NCBI GenBank assembly: GCA_023091665.1
Contig: JALJCQ010000009.1
Span: 2,356,001-2,420,000, forward strand
Origin: Pythium myriotylum
Lineage: Eukaryota; Oomycota; Peronosporomycetes; Pythiales; Pythiaceae
Direction: 5' to 3'
Length of the DNA stretch: 64,000 nucleotides
Of the stretch, positions 20,554-31,330 are shown in pieces. Under the pieces are notes generated by a model. The model was given only the letters and a program-made list of their open reading frames with translations, was not told the DNA's origin and ran no database searches. The position numbers and the translations under genes are program-made. Each line of letters begins with the position of its first letter. Position 1 is the first letter of the stretch.

Positions 20554-22454
20554 TTAAAGAAGTACGGACGCGACGCTCGCCGCGACCACGACGGTCGACG
20601 CCGCGAGAAGCGTGCTGGCGCTCGACTTGGGCGTCGACGTCGGTGCAGTGGTAGTGGACGTCGGCGCCTTGGTGCCGCTGTTGGATCCGACCTGAGGTTC
20701 GCCCGAGATGGAGCCCTTCGAGCCTGAAATAAGGGAGAGACCAGTCAATACAGGATGCTTGCATGCCACCAAGGAAAAGGAAACACGTCCAACTCACCAC
20801 TGCCAGACGTGCCTGTAGTCGACGAGGATGTTGTTGTCGAAGAGGACGGACGAGAAGATTCACCAGAGGAATCACCAGAGTTAGCACTAGTTGACGACGG
20901 CGTCTCTGGGGACGTGGATGAAGGGTTCGCACCTGGCTTGGTGGTGGCCGTGCTGGGCTTGCTAGTGGTCGACGATGGACTGGCCGTTGTGGAGCCAGGG
21001 GCAGGCGTAGACGACGGCGAACCTGCGGGGGACGCAGAAGTCGGGGCGTTAGTCGGCGCCTTTGTCGTGGACACAGGTGGTGGGGAAGTAGTAACAGGAG
21101 GGGAGGTCGTACTTGGTGTAGCGGTGGTGGGGGTTGGCGACGAGCACACGACCTTTTGGCCACTGCACGTTTGCTTGTCCAAGGCACACTCACTGGTAGG
21201 AAAGTTCGCAACACAAAGCATCCAGCAGATCTGAGCCGAACCGGCAACATCGGTACAGGTACACTTCGCGGCACAATTCGTAGCATCGTCGTCGCTGTGT
21301 CCCTTGCGGTTGCAGATCGTCCCGCACGGCTCCTCTGGCGCCGTCGCACCAGCCTTTAGCGTGCACTGGCGGAGCGTGCACTTCTCATCCGAGGCAGCGA
21401 GATGGCGTCCGGTCGCACAGCCCACGGTCTTCAGGTCCGAGTCAACTTGCGTGAGCAACTGGCGAGTGGTGGCGTTCAGGTGCGCTTGAAATGCTGAGCT
21501 AGTCGCCAGCATGCGCTGGTACGAGGGCAAGAGCGTCATCTTGCCGAACCAGGCTCGGAGTGAACGACGACCGGCGTTCGTCGACTCGATCATGGCCTCG
21601 GGCATCTTCATTCCGTGGAGAACCGGTCGCAACGGGTGGCTGGTCTGCAGCCAGCGGCTCGCACCCGTACCCATCATGATGACGACTTCGTCAGCATTGA
21701 GGACCGGGCGGACGCGCTGACCAGTCGAGGTCTGCAAGATCAGGCCAGAGGCGTCCGGGGAAAGCTCTCGCTCAACGAGACGGCGACCATCGACTTCGAA
21801 ATACTTCGGAGCCGACATCGCGATGAAGAGGCCATGATCTTCGTGGAGTGGCAGCGACATCTCGAGCTGGCGGTGAGTCTCGTCGTTGACAGACGGCGCG
21901 GCCTCGTAGGCGTGGAAGTGGTCAAGACGAACGGCATCGCTGACGAGCTGGCGAGTTGAGATGGTCTTCTGGCCATCGGACGCGGTGAACGAGGTCTTGT
22001 CGAGGGTCGCGCCGAAGGTGTTGACCGCGTGCTCGATGGTCTGGCTGAACTCTTCGTAGAGCTCGCGGAAGCCCGGGCACGTCGCCTCCGTGGCAGCCGC
22101 CGAGCCACGCAGTTCGCGGCCGGCGTCAGTGCTGATGGTCGTGCGCTTGGTGCCGTCTCCGAAGAGCTTGCGCGTGATGAATGTGTCGTGGTTCAGGTCC
22201 GCGTTCACGGCGGCGCACTGCGCGGCCTCGCGTAGGTACCGCTCTCGCAGGTTGGCGTAGTTGGGCACGTTCTTGAGCGCGACGATGCCGTCGGTCTGCA
22301 GCGCCTGGAGCAGCCGCTGGGGCGCGTCGCCCTGCGCGAGCGTCGGGTAGTCGAACGCCGGAACGTCGAACGAAGGCAGCGCGGTGAGCGAGGCGGCGTG
22401 GGCCGAGCCGACGGCGGCGGAGATGGCCGCGAGCATCGAGGAGACGGAGACCAT
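20554..22454 (-). CDS. Secreted IPNS-like dioxygenase with Cys-rich domain and GPI tail, copy A
   Basis: Two exons, 20798-22454 and 20554-20723, joined across a 74-nt intron, 608 residues. A signal peptide lies at about 1-20. Residues 25-320 resemble isopenicillin-N-synthase-like Fe(II)/2OG dioxygenases: H204-E-D206 in LPLHEDHGLFIAMS, distal H280 in PVLHGM, and an R296-x-S298 pair in GRRSLRAWF as 2OG anchor. A cysteine-rich module (about 345-440, ending TCSGQKVVC) follows. Then comes a stalk of some 130 residues rich in Thr, Ser and Pro, and the last exon ends in a hydrophobic STVVVAASVASVLL tail typical of GPI signals. Likely a cell-wall or surface protein; catalysis and substrate are unproven. 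Copy A has diverged from B-D. Confidence 0.72.
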
Positions 22455-23611
22455 GGCGCTTGGGCGGTGGAGAGAGAGAGACTCCTTCCGACGAGGGGGG
22501 GGGGAGAATTGCCGAGTGGGGCCACGGCGAAGAGGTCCGCGGTCCGCTCTGAGCTCTTGGTGCTCAGCCCCGGTTCTGCACAACGTGCGTTCCGATTTTC
22601 AGCCAATGGCAGTTGAGACCTTGAATAATAAATATGTGGACGTCGACCGAAATGACCCCAATTGTATGGTCTGGGAACCTTTGACAATCGATATCTGGTG
22701 GGAGGAGACGTTCTTCCATACGTCCGCACGACTCGACGAGAGATGGCAATTGTTGACAACGGTCGACTATGTCACGCCTGCTGATTGGCTGAAAATGAGA
22801 AATCCAGCGATCCGCTCCTGGGAATGCCGGGCGCTCACCCACCACCCACGGCCGGCAGATGCCGCGGCGGAAGGAGGCACCCGCTGCCTCTTCTCGACCG
22901 AGTGGCGGCACTGCAGCGCCGATCCTGACCTGAGCGGCGCTCGGGGGCCGCGAGCGAGTGGGTTCATGTCCCAGCGAGCGAGCGAGAGAAGGCGAGCGCG
23001 GCTCCGGCGTCCGAGCTGTCCCTCGGGTCGGCTGAGTCCCCAAGTTCAAGGTCCGCGAGGCGGGAGGCGCCTGCTCTGAGATCCGAAGTGTCTTCCTCGC
23101 GGCTTCCCTCGCGCGCCGCGGCGGCTCGTGGACCAGCGAAGGGTCCTGGAGAAGGAAAGAAGGACGGAGGAGGCGGCGGCGGCGCATGGTGGCCGTCGGT
23201 GGATGCTCGCACGCGGAATCTCAGGGCGCAGCTGAGCCTGTCGACAATCGAGCGCCGGGCCGTTCGACAATTGTCGAAATGGCCCGGCTATGTGCATGTG
23301 GATGTCAGCTTCTGAAAAGCTCGAATCTCACACGGGGAGCTCTCAGGAACGCGACTGCCTCTTTCTGTTTTCCCGCCGCTCCCACTGCCCTCGAGCGATG
23401 CTCTCTGGGTGGTTCGGTCTGGTCTGGTGGTGGGAGGCCGGACTGGCGCGTGTCTCGTCGACCGGATAGCCTCCCTCGGTCTGTCAAGGGGGAGGGAGCA
23501 GGGCGGTCGATGCCTTAGAGGCAGTCGATCCCCTCGTCCTCGATTGCTACTCACTCTGCAACTTGCCCCCGAGCAGCCAAGTCCCATCCTCCCAAGCTAC
23601 TCGTCGCCACC
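22455..23611. other. Divergent intergenic region between copies A and B
   Basis: Head-to-head gap with no gene seen. A poly-G run (about 22496-22503) lies near the A start. It probably holds the promoters of both secreted-protein genes. Confidence 0.45.
23551..23567 (+). promoter_or_regulatory. Candidate oomycete Inr-FPR core promoter for copy B
   Basis: TCACTCTGCAACTTGCC resembles the oomycete initiator plus flanking element (YCAYTYYNCA then T-rich). It lies about 45-60 bp upstream of the copy B start, a normal spacing. The match was made by eye and a chance match is possible. Confidence 0.35.
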
Positions 23612-25264
23612 ATGGTCAGCCTCAACTCCATGGTACTCGGCCTCGCTGCCCTCGTGGCCACCTCGGTCTCGGCTGAGACCCGCACGCTCTCGTCGCTGCC
23701 AGTCCACGCTCTGCCGTCCTTCGACTACGCGGCGCTCCAGCAAGGAGACACCCCGCAGCGCCTGCTCGCCGCCATCACCACCGACGGCATCGTCGCGCTC
23801 AAGAACGTGCCCAACTACGCCAACCTGCGAGACAACTTCCTCCGACGCGCCGCCGAGTGCGCGCTGCGAGGCTACGAGGCGCCCAGCGAGCACACGCCGC
23901 GCGTCTCGCGCAAGCTCTTCGCCGACGGCACCAAGCGGTACACCATCAGCACGAACGCCGGACGCGAGCTGCGCGCCATGCACGACGAGAGCTTCGCCGG
24001 CTGTCCCGGGTACGCATCTCGGTACTTGGCGCTGAGCCAGGCCGTGGAGCACGCCGTCAACACGTTCGGCGCCGCGCTCGACCTCACGTCGTTCCGCGTG
24101 TCGGACGGCGAGCGACCGATCTCGTCTCGTCAGCTGGTGAGCGAGGCCGTGCGGCTGGACCACTTCCACGCGTACGAGGCGGCTCCCACGGGCTCGTCGG
24201 CCGTCTCGGATCTCACGGACGGAGGCGACGCGCGCGACCGTCGTCGTCTCATGGACATGTCGCTGCCTCTGCACGAGGACCACGGTCTGTTCATCGCCAT
24301 GTCGGCGCCCAAGTGGTTTGAGGTGGACGAGTCGTCGGGGTCGGGTCGTCGCCTGGTGGAGCGCGAGCTGGCGTCGGACGCGTCGGGTCTGATCATCCAG
24401 ACGTCGAGCGGCCAGCGCGTGCGTCCGGTGCTGCAGTCGGACGAGTTGGTGATCATGATGGGCACGGGCGCGAGCCGTTGGCTGCGCACGAGCCACGCGG
24501 TGCCGGCGGTGTTGCACGGCATGCGGATGCCGGAGGCGTTGGTGGCGTCGTCGGACGCGGGTCGCCGCTCGCTGCGTGCGTGGTTCGGCAAGATGACGTT
24601 GTTGCCTGCGTACCAGCGGATGTTGGAGTCGGGGGCGCCGTTTGAGCGACACCTGAACGCGACGACGCGTCACTTGCTGACTGACGACAGCTACGAGTTG
24701 AAGACGGTGGGCTGTGCCACTGGGCGTCACCTCGCCGCATCAGAGGGATCGTGCACCCTCCGTCAATGCTCGACCAAGGCTGGAGTGGCCGCACCTGAGG
24801 AGCCATGCTCGGTGATCTGTAACCGTGTCGGCCACAGCGACAGTGACGCTTCGACGTGTGCTGAGAAGTGCACGTGCAACAACGCGCCTGGCACGGCGGA
24901 AGTGTGCTGGATGCTCTGCGTGGCGAACCTGCCGTCGGATGTGTGTGCTCTCGACAAGCAGACCTGCAGCGGCCAGAAGATCGTCTGTTCGGTGCCGACG
25001 TCGGCCCCGCCAGCTCCGACCACGCCTGCTCCGACAACTAAGGCCCCTGTTCCGACCACGCAGGCTCCTACCCCGACCACGCAGGCTCCTACCCCGACCA
25101 CGCAGGCCCCCGCTCCGACGACTCCTGCTCCGACGACTGCCTCGCCCATCACTCCGGGCCCCACGACAAAATCCCCAAGTACCCCTGCACCCACGACCTC
25201 TTCGCCCACGACCCCGGGCCCCACGACGGCTACGCCGACGCCAACGGAACCCCAGCACTGTTAG
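23612..25264 (+). CDS. Secreted IPNS-like dioxygenase with Cys-rich domain, copy B
   Basis: 550 residues, single exon. Signal peptide about 1-21 (cleavage near VSA-ET). The dioxygenase-like core has H221-E-D223, H302 and R318-x-S320, matching the 2-His-1-carboxylate and RxS pattern of isopenicillin-N-synthase relatives. A Cys-rich module (about 365-460) ends TCSGQKIVC. The final 90 residues are a mucin-like stalk with repeated PTTQAPTP and TPAPTT units, ending Gln-His-Cys. No hydrophobic GPI tail follows and I found no donor/acceptor pair that adds one. So B may be a freely secreted form, unlike A, C and D. The core is almost identical to C and D. Confidence 0.72.
   Translation: MVSLNSMVLGLAALVATSVSAETRTLSSLPVHALPSFDYAALQQGDTPQRLLAAITTDGIVALKNVPNYANLRDNFLRRAAECALRGYEAPSEHTPRVSRKLFADGTKRYTISTNAGRELRAMHDESFAGCPGYASRYLALSQAVEHAVNTFGAALDLTSFRVSDGERPISSRQLVSEAVRLDHFHAYEAAPTGSSAVSDLTDGGDARDRRRLMDMSLPLHEDHGLFIAMSAPKWFEVDESSGSGRRLVERELASDASGLIIQTSSGQRVRPVLQSDELVIMMGTGASRWLRTSHAVPAVLHGMRMPEALVASSDAGRRSLRAWFGKMTLLPAYQRMLESGAPFERHLNATTRHLLTDDSYELKTVGCATGRHLAASEGSCTLRQCSTKAGVAAPEEPCSVICNRVGHSDSDASTCAEKCTCNNAPGTAEVCWMLCVANLPSDVCALDKQTCSGQKIVCSVPTSAPPAPTTPAPTTKAPVPTTQAPTPTTQAPTPTTQAPAPTTPAPTTASPITPGPTTKSPSTPAPTTSSPTTPGPTTATPTPTEPQHC
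23683..24642 (+). repeat. About 960-bp homogenised block, copy B
   Basis: Nearly base-for-base identical to 26339-27298, with a constant offset of 2,656 and no indels in the stretches I compared. It is also nearly identical to the reverse complement of 30300-31259. The flanks differ sharply from copy C, so the boundary is abrupt. This is most simply explained by gene conversion. Confidence 0.8.
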
Positions 25265-26273
25265 AGTCCTGTGGGATGCACGTGTACTCACTGCCGTTAT
25301 TGTCCCGATGACGCTTTGTTGAGTTGTGCAAAGGCATTCAAGGCCTCTTACTATAATGAATGAGTATATTCCTCTTCGCCACCGTGAGCCATGTCCTAGT
25401 CCTGCAGTTTGCCCCAGTATGCTGCAATGCTCGGGAGCTGGAACAGCTCTCGCAGGTCTGCTACAGTCTATCGCTTACTCGGGGAGGGGCGCATTCCAGT
25501 CCCGCGCTGGCTTGATTAATCTGTCGTCGTGGGGTGGGACGGGCGTTCGCACAAAGCAATCCGCAGCAATCCACACTCTCTGTTGGGACTGACTCGAACA
25601 ATTCGTCATCAACAGAAGGCCTACTGGTTTTCTCGTCGAGAAACTCTGACGTGAACTCTGATCCGTGCGATTGATGAGCCGAATCCGCGACAATGAATGT
25701 GTCTGGGTCCGGGAGTCACGAGGCTGCGGCAACATGCTGGTTGTCTCGAATCAGCATAGTGGGGGTCTCGCAGAGAATTTGCGGGTGGCGGAGGATGATG
25801 GAAGACGCCGACTCGATGATCGGTGCCCGCTCTCTCGTACTGCGTCAGTTACCATGTAGCAATTCCTCTATTTCTATTTCACCATTCTGACCGAGGGCTT
25901 CCAGGGGCGGTAGCGAACCGTCGTGCTGGGGATGAGTGGAGTCATGGTAGACGTCACTTTCGTCACCACCATGGCGTTCAGGAGCGGCTGAAGGAGTCGA
26001 CAAAGCCAGCGTCTCTCTTGGATGCATCCACGACTTCGCGAACCCACAAAGGCCATTGCATCAAGTTACCGGAGCTACTGAGAAGTGCTGCATGTAGTAT
26101 CGACGAGCTCCGATAGAGCAGTCAGCTTACTACAACTCAGGTTACGCCAGTTCCTGTCCGGCGTAACCTGATTTGTGAGTCGCAGCTGCGTCTCTGGCCA
26201 GATCAACTTGAAGCGGCCCTCCTCAGGAGCTCCCCACTCGCGAATCCTCCGTGCCAGGCACACTCGCCAGCCC
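25265..26273. other. Intergenic between copies B and C
   Basis: No gene recognised. It is unlike the B upstream region, so the duplication that gave B and C does not visibly include flanking DNA. Confidence 0.45.
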
Positions 26274-27892
26274 ATGCGACCGATTCTTCAGCTCACGACG
26301 GCGATGCTGGCAGCCGCCACGGCCGCTGCGTCGCCCGCCACGCTCTCGTCGCTGCCAGTCCACGCTCTGCCGTCCTTCGACTACGCGGCGCTCCAGCAAG
26401 GAGACACCCCGCAGCGCCTGCTCGCCGCCATCACCACCGACGGCATCGTCGCGCTCAAGAACGTGCCCAACTACGCCAACCTGCGAGACAACTTCCTCCG
26501 ACGCGCCGCCGAGTGCGCGCTGCGAGGCTACGAGGCGCCCAGCGAGCACACGCCGCGCGTCTCGCGCAAGCTCTTCGCCGACGGCACCAAGCGGTACACC
26601 ATCAGCACGAACGCCGGACGCGAGCTGCGCGCCATGCACGACGAGAGCTTCGCCGGCTGTCCCGGGTACGCATCTCGGTACTTGGCGCTGAGCCAGGCCG
26701 TGGAGCACGCCGTCAACACGTTCGGCGCCGCGCTCGACCTCACGTCGTTCCGCGTGTCGGACGGCGAGCGACCGATCTCGTCTCGTCAGCTGGTGAGCGA
26801 GGCCGTGCGGCTGGACCACTTCCACGCGTACGAGGCGGCTCCCACGGGCTCGTCGGCCGTCTCGGATCTCACGGACGGAGGCGACGCGCGCGACCGTCGT
26901 CGTCTCATGGACATGTCGCTGCCTCTGCACGAGGACCACGGTCTGTTCATCGCCATGTCGGCGCCCAAGTGGTTTGAGGTGGACGAGTCGTCGGGGTCGG
27001 GTCGTCGCCTGGTGGAGCGCGAGCTGGCGTCGGACGCGTCGGGTCTGATCATCCAGACGTCGAGCGGCCAGCGCGTGCGTCCGGTGCTGCAGTCGGACGA
27101 GTTGGTGATCATGATGGGCACGGGCGCGAGCCGTTGGCTGCGCACGAGCCACGCGGTGCCGGCGGTGTTGCACGGCATGCGGATGCCGGAGGCGTTGGTG
27201 GCGTCGTCGGACGCGGGTCGTCGCTCGCTGCGTGCGTGGTTCGGCAAGATGACGTTGTTGCCTGCGTACCAGCGGATGTTGGAGTCGGGGGCGCCGTTCG
27301 AGCGGCACTTGAACGCGACGACGCGGCACTTGTTGACCGATAGTGAGTACGAACTGGACTCAGTAGGCTGTGCAAGCGGCCGCCGTCTCGCAACGTCAGA
27401 AGGATCCTGCACGTATCGGCATTGCCAGCTTGTCGAAGGCGAGTCCGATCCTGGAGAATCGTGCGCGATGTTGTGTAACAGTGTCGGGCACCCAGAGATG
27501 CTCGAACTGTGCTCGAAGGTCTGCGAGTGCACCTCGTCCCCAGATCTCGCGGGCGTGTGCTGGACCCTTTGTATCGTTAACCTTCCAACAAGCGAGTGTC
27601 CTCTTGATAATCAGACATGCAGCGGACAGAGCTTGGTGTGCTCACAAGGATCCTCTTCGGGTATGTCGTCGACTCAATTGCATCGGTTTCTTGAGGATGC
27701 GAGCCACTAACTTTCTCCTTTTCAGATTCCGACACGAGAGGTACGGTGAGACCATCGAACGGCTACCACCACGGATCCTCAACAAAAACGCCAGTCTCAC
27801 CGCTATCCGATGAGTCATTGTCTTTTCATGTAGTCGCGGCCTCCGCATCGGTAGCCCTTGTAGCGACTGCGACTGGCCTCTTGGTCTCGTAA
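26274..27892 (+). CDS. Secreted IPNS-like dioxygenase with Cys-rich domain and GPI tail, copy C
   Basis: Two exons, 26274-27660 and 27726-27892, with a 65-nt intron (GTATGT...TTTTCAG); 517 residues. The signal peptide (about 1-20) is unlike those of B and D. The dioxygenase-like core has H219-E-D221, distal H300 and the RxS pair in GRRSLRAWF, and is almost identical to B and D. The Cys-rich module (about 365-457, ending TCSGQSLVC) has its own sequence and there is almost no Thr/Pro stalk. Without the last exon the protein would end in SSTQLHRFLEDASH. With it, it ends in a hydrophobic run ASVALVATATGLLVS, a GPI-type signal. Splicing therefore decides surface anchoring. Confidence 0.72.
26339..27298 (+). 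repeat. About 960-bp homogenised block, copy C
   Basis: Partner of the blocks in copies B and D. It starts a few codons after the signal peptide and ends in the GAPFER region just before the Cys-rich module. Confidence 0.8.
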
Positions 27893-29430
27893 CTCATTGT
27901 TTATCGCGTGGTTCTTCCCTCAACCCACCTAGCGACATGGAAATTGCCGCTGGAAAGCGGGATCGTATGCGTAGAGAATCCATTGGGCATGCAGCCATTC
28001 GAGTACAGTGGAAAAAGCAAAAGCCCACGAGAAATAGTAGTAGGTAACAAGTAATGAGAATAACACACAACTCTGATCTTTTCACGGCGCGACTGCGTTC
28101 TCGGCATGGGTGCGACGGCAGGGGCGCCAGTACCTCCGCTGGAGCATCTGAAGGCTGGCATGGCTTGGCGTGGCGCCTTCGTGGCCCTGTGGACACAGTC
28201 GGATTCTGCGACGAGGCTTTTAGGTGTGTCGTGTATCGTGTGTCATCGTGAAAAGATCCAAGTCGCAGCACGGGGAGGAAGAAGCCGATGCTTGTACAGG
28301 TGTGCGTGCCTTCTATCCATGCGTGCTCTGTACTGTAATCTTATGCGTCTCTGGGTCTGACGGGTTCAAGAGACCTGGAGCTCAAATCTTCGAAATTCTG
28401 GTCTCGGATGTTCGAATTTCCGTGATTGATGGGTTTGTTCTCGCTCGCACTCTACGCCGACGGGATTCGACCTCCGCCACCGCCACCGCCTGCGACAGCT
28501 CAGTTCCAAATCCGCCGCCTACAACTCAAGCAGTCCCCCACTCTCCGGACTCGGGATCTCGAGTCTGTCGAGGGTCTGCATCTCCTGCATGTTGTGCTTG
28601 GCATACACCCAGGAACAGATCGAGACCCGAAAAGGGCTCTCTCTGCTCTGCTCATCTCTACGCTGTCAGGTCCAACGAGGCAGCGGCGATCGTCAGAGGG
28701 TTTTTGTGCCTTTTAGAGGCTTTTCCCTCGCAAGCATTAACGCCGCACATACAAAGCATTAATTGCTTTCAACGACCGTACCCTCCTTCCTTTCTGACTC
28801 CCTCGCTGCTCCATTCAGTACCGCCTGCTCGCCTGCAAGCCGCGTCGCCGCGCATGTCCTCCGCGGCATCTTTACCCGCGCCTCTGTGGACGGCGACATC
28901 TCACGCGTCTTCTTCTCGCTTTTGCGCTCCACTGTCGCCGTCAATAGTACGCCAGCGTCCGGGTGCAACGCGTCAAATGACATGCCGTCATCACCCGTTT
29001 CACGGACAACGACGACTAAGACACCCAAATGGCACGTACGCGCCTCCGCCACCGCCTGCATGTCCTTCCATGGAAGGGAAAACATTACCGACGATCCAAG
29101 AATGGCAGTGGTGGAATACGCTCGATTGCTCGAATGCGCTGGATCGGACTTGATGAGCTCAATGGGCGGAATGGAATGAAGATGATGCGGTGCAGAGCAT
29201 CCGCGATCAAGTGTGTGGAGGAGTTACGTCAAGGGAGAGGAAGGCCGACAGGCAGAAAGAGATGCTTCATGCATGAGGGTTGCGACCTCCACGCTATTTT
29301 GCGCAGGAAACTGAGAATCGGGTCGTCTGCCGACCTCTGTAGTATCCGACAAATCCAATTCAGTCATCCAAGAGATACATTATCCTCACTCTAGAGATAC
29401 GCCACGTTCTTGTCGTATACGTCGTGGTGT
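27893..29430. other. Intergenic between copies C and D
   Basis: Several open frames of 60-300 codons exist on both strands but are compositionally skewed (Pro/Ser/Arg) and overlap each other. No family features or signal peptides were found, and I do not call a gene. Copies C and D are convergent here. Confidence 0.4.
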
Positions 29431-31330
29431 CTACAGCACCAGTTGCGCCGTGACAAGAACCGCAGAGGAGATCGCCCAGGAGATCAACGCGACCGAGGCG
29501 CTGGACTCGGGTTTCGTGGTCTCCGGAGCTGCCGTAGTCTTGGTTGGCGCGGTTGTCCCGCTGTCTGCTACAGGCTCTGGCTGGACGGTGCCTGGCAAGG
29601 ATGAGTCTGACTCTGCATTCAACACAGCGGCAAATGTTAGTGGAGGTCAGTGGGGGGCGGATTTTCAAAGTGCACGCACCGGTACCACTGGAACCGTTGG
29701 ATCCGCTCGAAGGTGAAGGCGAAGGCGAATTCGTAGACGACGCCGACGGCGTCGGCGCCTGCGGAGTTGGACTGGATGGACTCTGGGTACCAGTCGCGGG
29801 CGTCGAGGGTCCCGATGGAGGGCTCACTGGAGGTGACGGGGACTTGGGTGACGTGGGTGTCGGCGTCGACGAGACTGGCGTTGGAGGGTTCCCGCCAGTC
29901 GGCGGCGACGGCCCGGATGTGGTGGGTCCAGAGCCAGAGCCGGTTGAGTTAGTCGGAGGACAGATCAGAGTCTGGCCTTCGCAGACTTGTTTGTCGAGAG
30001 GGCAGAAGTTCGCCGGGAGATTCACCACACATAAAGACCAGCAGATCCGAGCGGTCACGGGTCGGTCCTCACACTTGCAGGCTTTGTCGCACAGTTCCAG
30101 GTACGAGTCATGGTCGCTATTGCACAGTTCATGGCATGTCGCGAACTGAGGTTGCTCGCCAGGCTTCAGCTGGCACTCTCGGTACTTGCAGCTATCATCC
30201 GAAGTCTGCAGTCGACGGTCCGTCGCGCAGCCAATAGAGCCGAGCTCAGACTACACACCCTCAACCAACTGACGTGTCGTCGCGTTCAGGTGTCGCTCGA
30301 ACGGCGCCCCCGACTCCAACACCCGCTGGTACGCAGGCAACAACGTCATCTTGCCGAACCACGCACGCAGCGAGCGACGACCCGCGTCCGACGACGCCAC
30401 CAACGCCTCCGGCATCCGCATGCCGTGCAACACCGCCGGCACCGCGTGGCTCGTGCGCAGCCAACGGCTCGCGCCCGTGCCCATCATGATCACCAACTCG
30501 TCCGACTGCAGCACCGGACGCACGCGCTGGCCGCTCGACGTCTGGATGATCAGACCCGACGCGTCCGACGCCAGCTCGCGCTCCACCAGGCGACGACCCG
30601 ACCCCGACGACTCGTCCACCTCAAACCACTTGGGCGCCGACATGGCGATGAACAGACCGTGGTCCTCGTGCAGAGGCAGCGACATGTCCATGAGACGACG
30701 ACGGTCGCGCGCGTCGCCTCCGTCCGTGAGATCCGAGACGGCCGACGAGCCCGTGGGAGCCGCCTCGTACGCGTGGAAGTGGTCCAGCCGCACGGCCTCG
30801 CTCACCAGCTGACGAGACGAGATCGGTCGCTCGCCGTCCGACACGCGGAACGACGTGAGGTCGAGCGCGGCGCCGAACGTGTTGACGGCGTGCTCCACGG
30901 CCTGGCTCAGCGCCAAGTACCGAGATGCGTACCCGGGACAGCCGGCGAAGCTCTCGTCGTGCATGGCGCGCAGCTCGCGTCCGGCGTTCGTGCTGATGGT
31001 GTACCGCTTGGTGCCGTCGGCGAAGAGCTTGCGCGAGACGCGCGGCGTGTGCTCGCTGGGCGCCTCGTAGCCTCGCAGCGCGCACTCGGCGGCGCGTCGG
31101 AGGAAGTTGTCTCGCAGGTTGGCGTAGTTGGGCACGTTCTTGAGCGCGACGATGCCGTCGGTGGTGATGGCGGCGAGCAGGCGCTGCGGGGTGTCTCCTT
31201 GCTGGAGCGCCGCGTAGTCGAAGGACGGCAGAGCGTGGACTGGCAGCGACGAGAGCGTGCGGGTCTCAGCCGAGACCGAGGTGGCCACGAGGGCAGCGAG
31301 ACCCAGCGTCATGGCGTGTAGAGACACCAT
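29431..31330 (-). pseudogene. Copy D of the secreted dioxygenase family, interrupted by an in-frame stop
   Basis: The model has exons 29680-31330 and 29431-29612 with a 67-nt intron. The signal peptide and dioxygenase-like core (H221-E-D223, H302, R318-x-S320) are intact and match B. Codon 360 is TAG (30251-30253). The frame then stays open through a complete Cys-rich module (ending VCEGQTLIC), a Ser/Pro/Thr stalk and a GPI-type tail (SAVLVTAQLVL). The stop replaces one codon in an otherwise gap-free alignment with A, so it is a simple nonsense change. Options are a recent pseudogene, a truncated 359-residue secreted enzyme, readthrough, or a base-call error. Confidence 0.65.
30300..31259 (-). 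repeat. About 960-bp homogenised block, copy D
   Basis: Inverted partner of the blocks in B and C. Similarity to B extends further on both sides, through the signal peptide (to 31330) and to about 30272. D and B therefore share a longer history than either does with C. Confidence 0.8.

Noticed and set aside
28224..29153. 309-codon plus-strand frame between copies C and D
   Set aside because: Skewed Pro/Ser/Arg composition, no signal peptide or domain, and overlapping frames of equal quality on both strands.
30110..31321. Open frames of 360-403 codons opposite the dioxygenase cores (also 23597-24730 minus and 26223-27329 minus)
   Set aside because: Arg/His-rich antisense shadows. They are similar to each other only because the sense strands are nearly identical.
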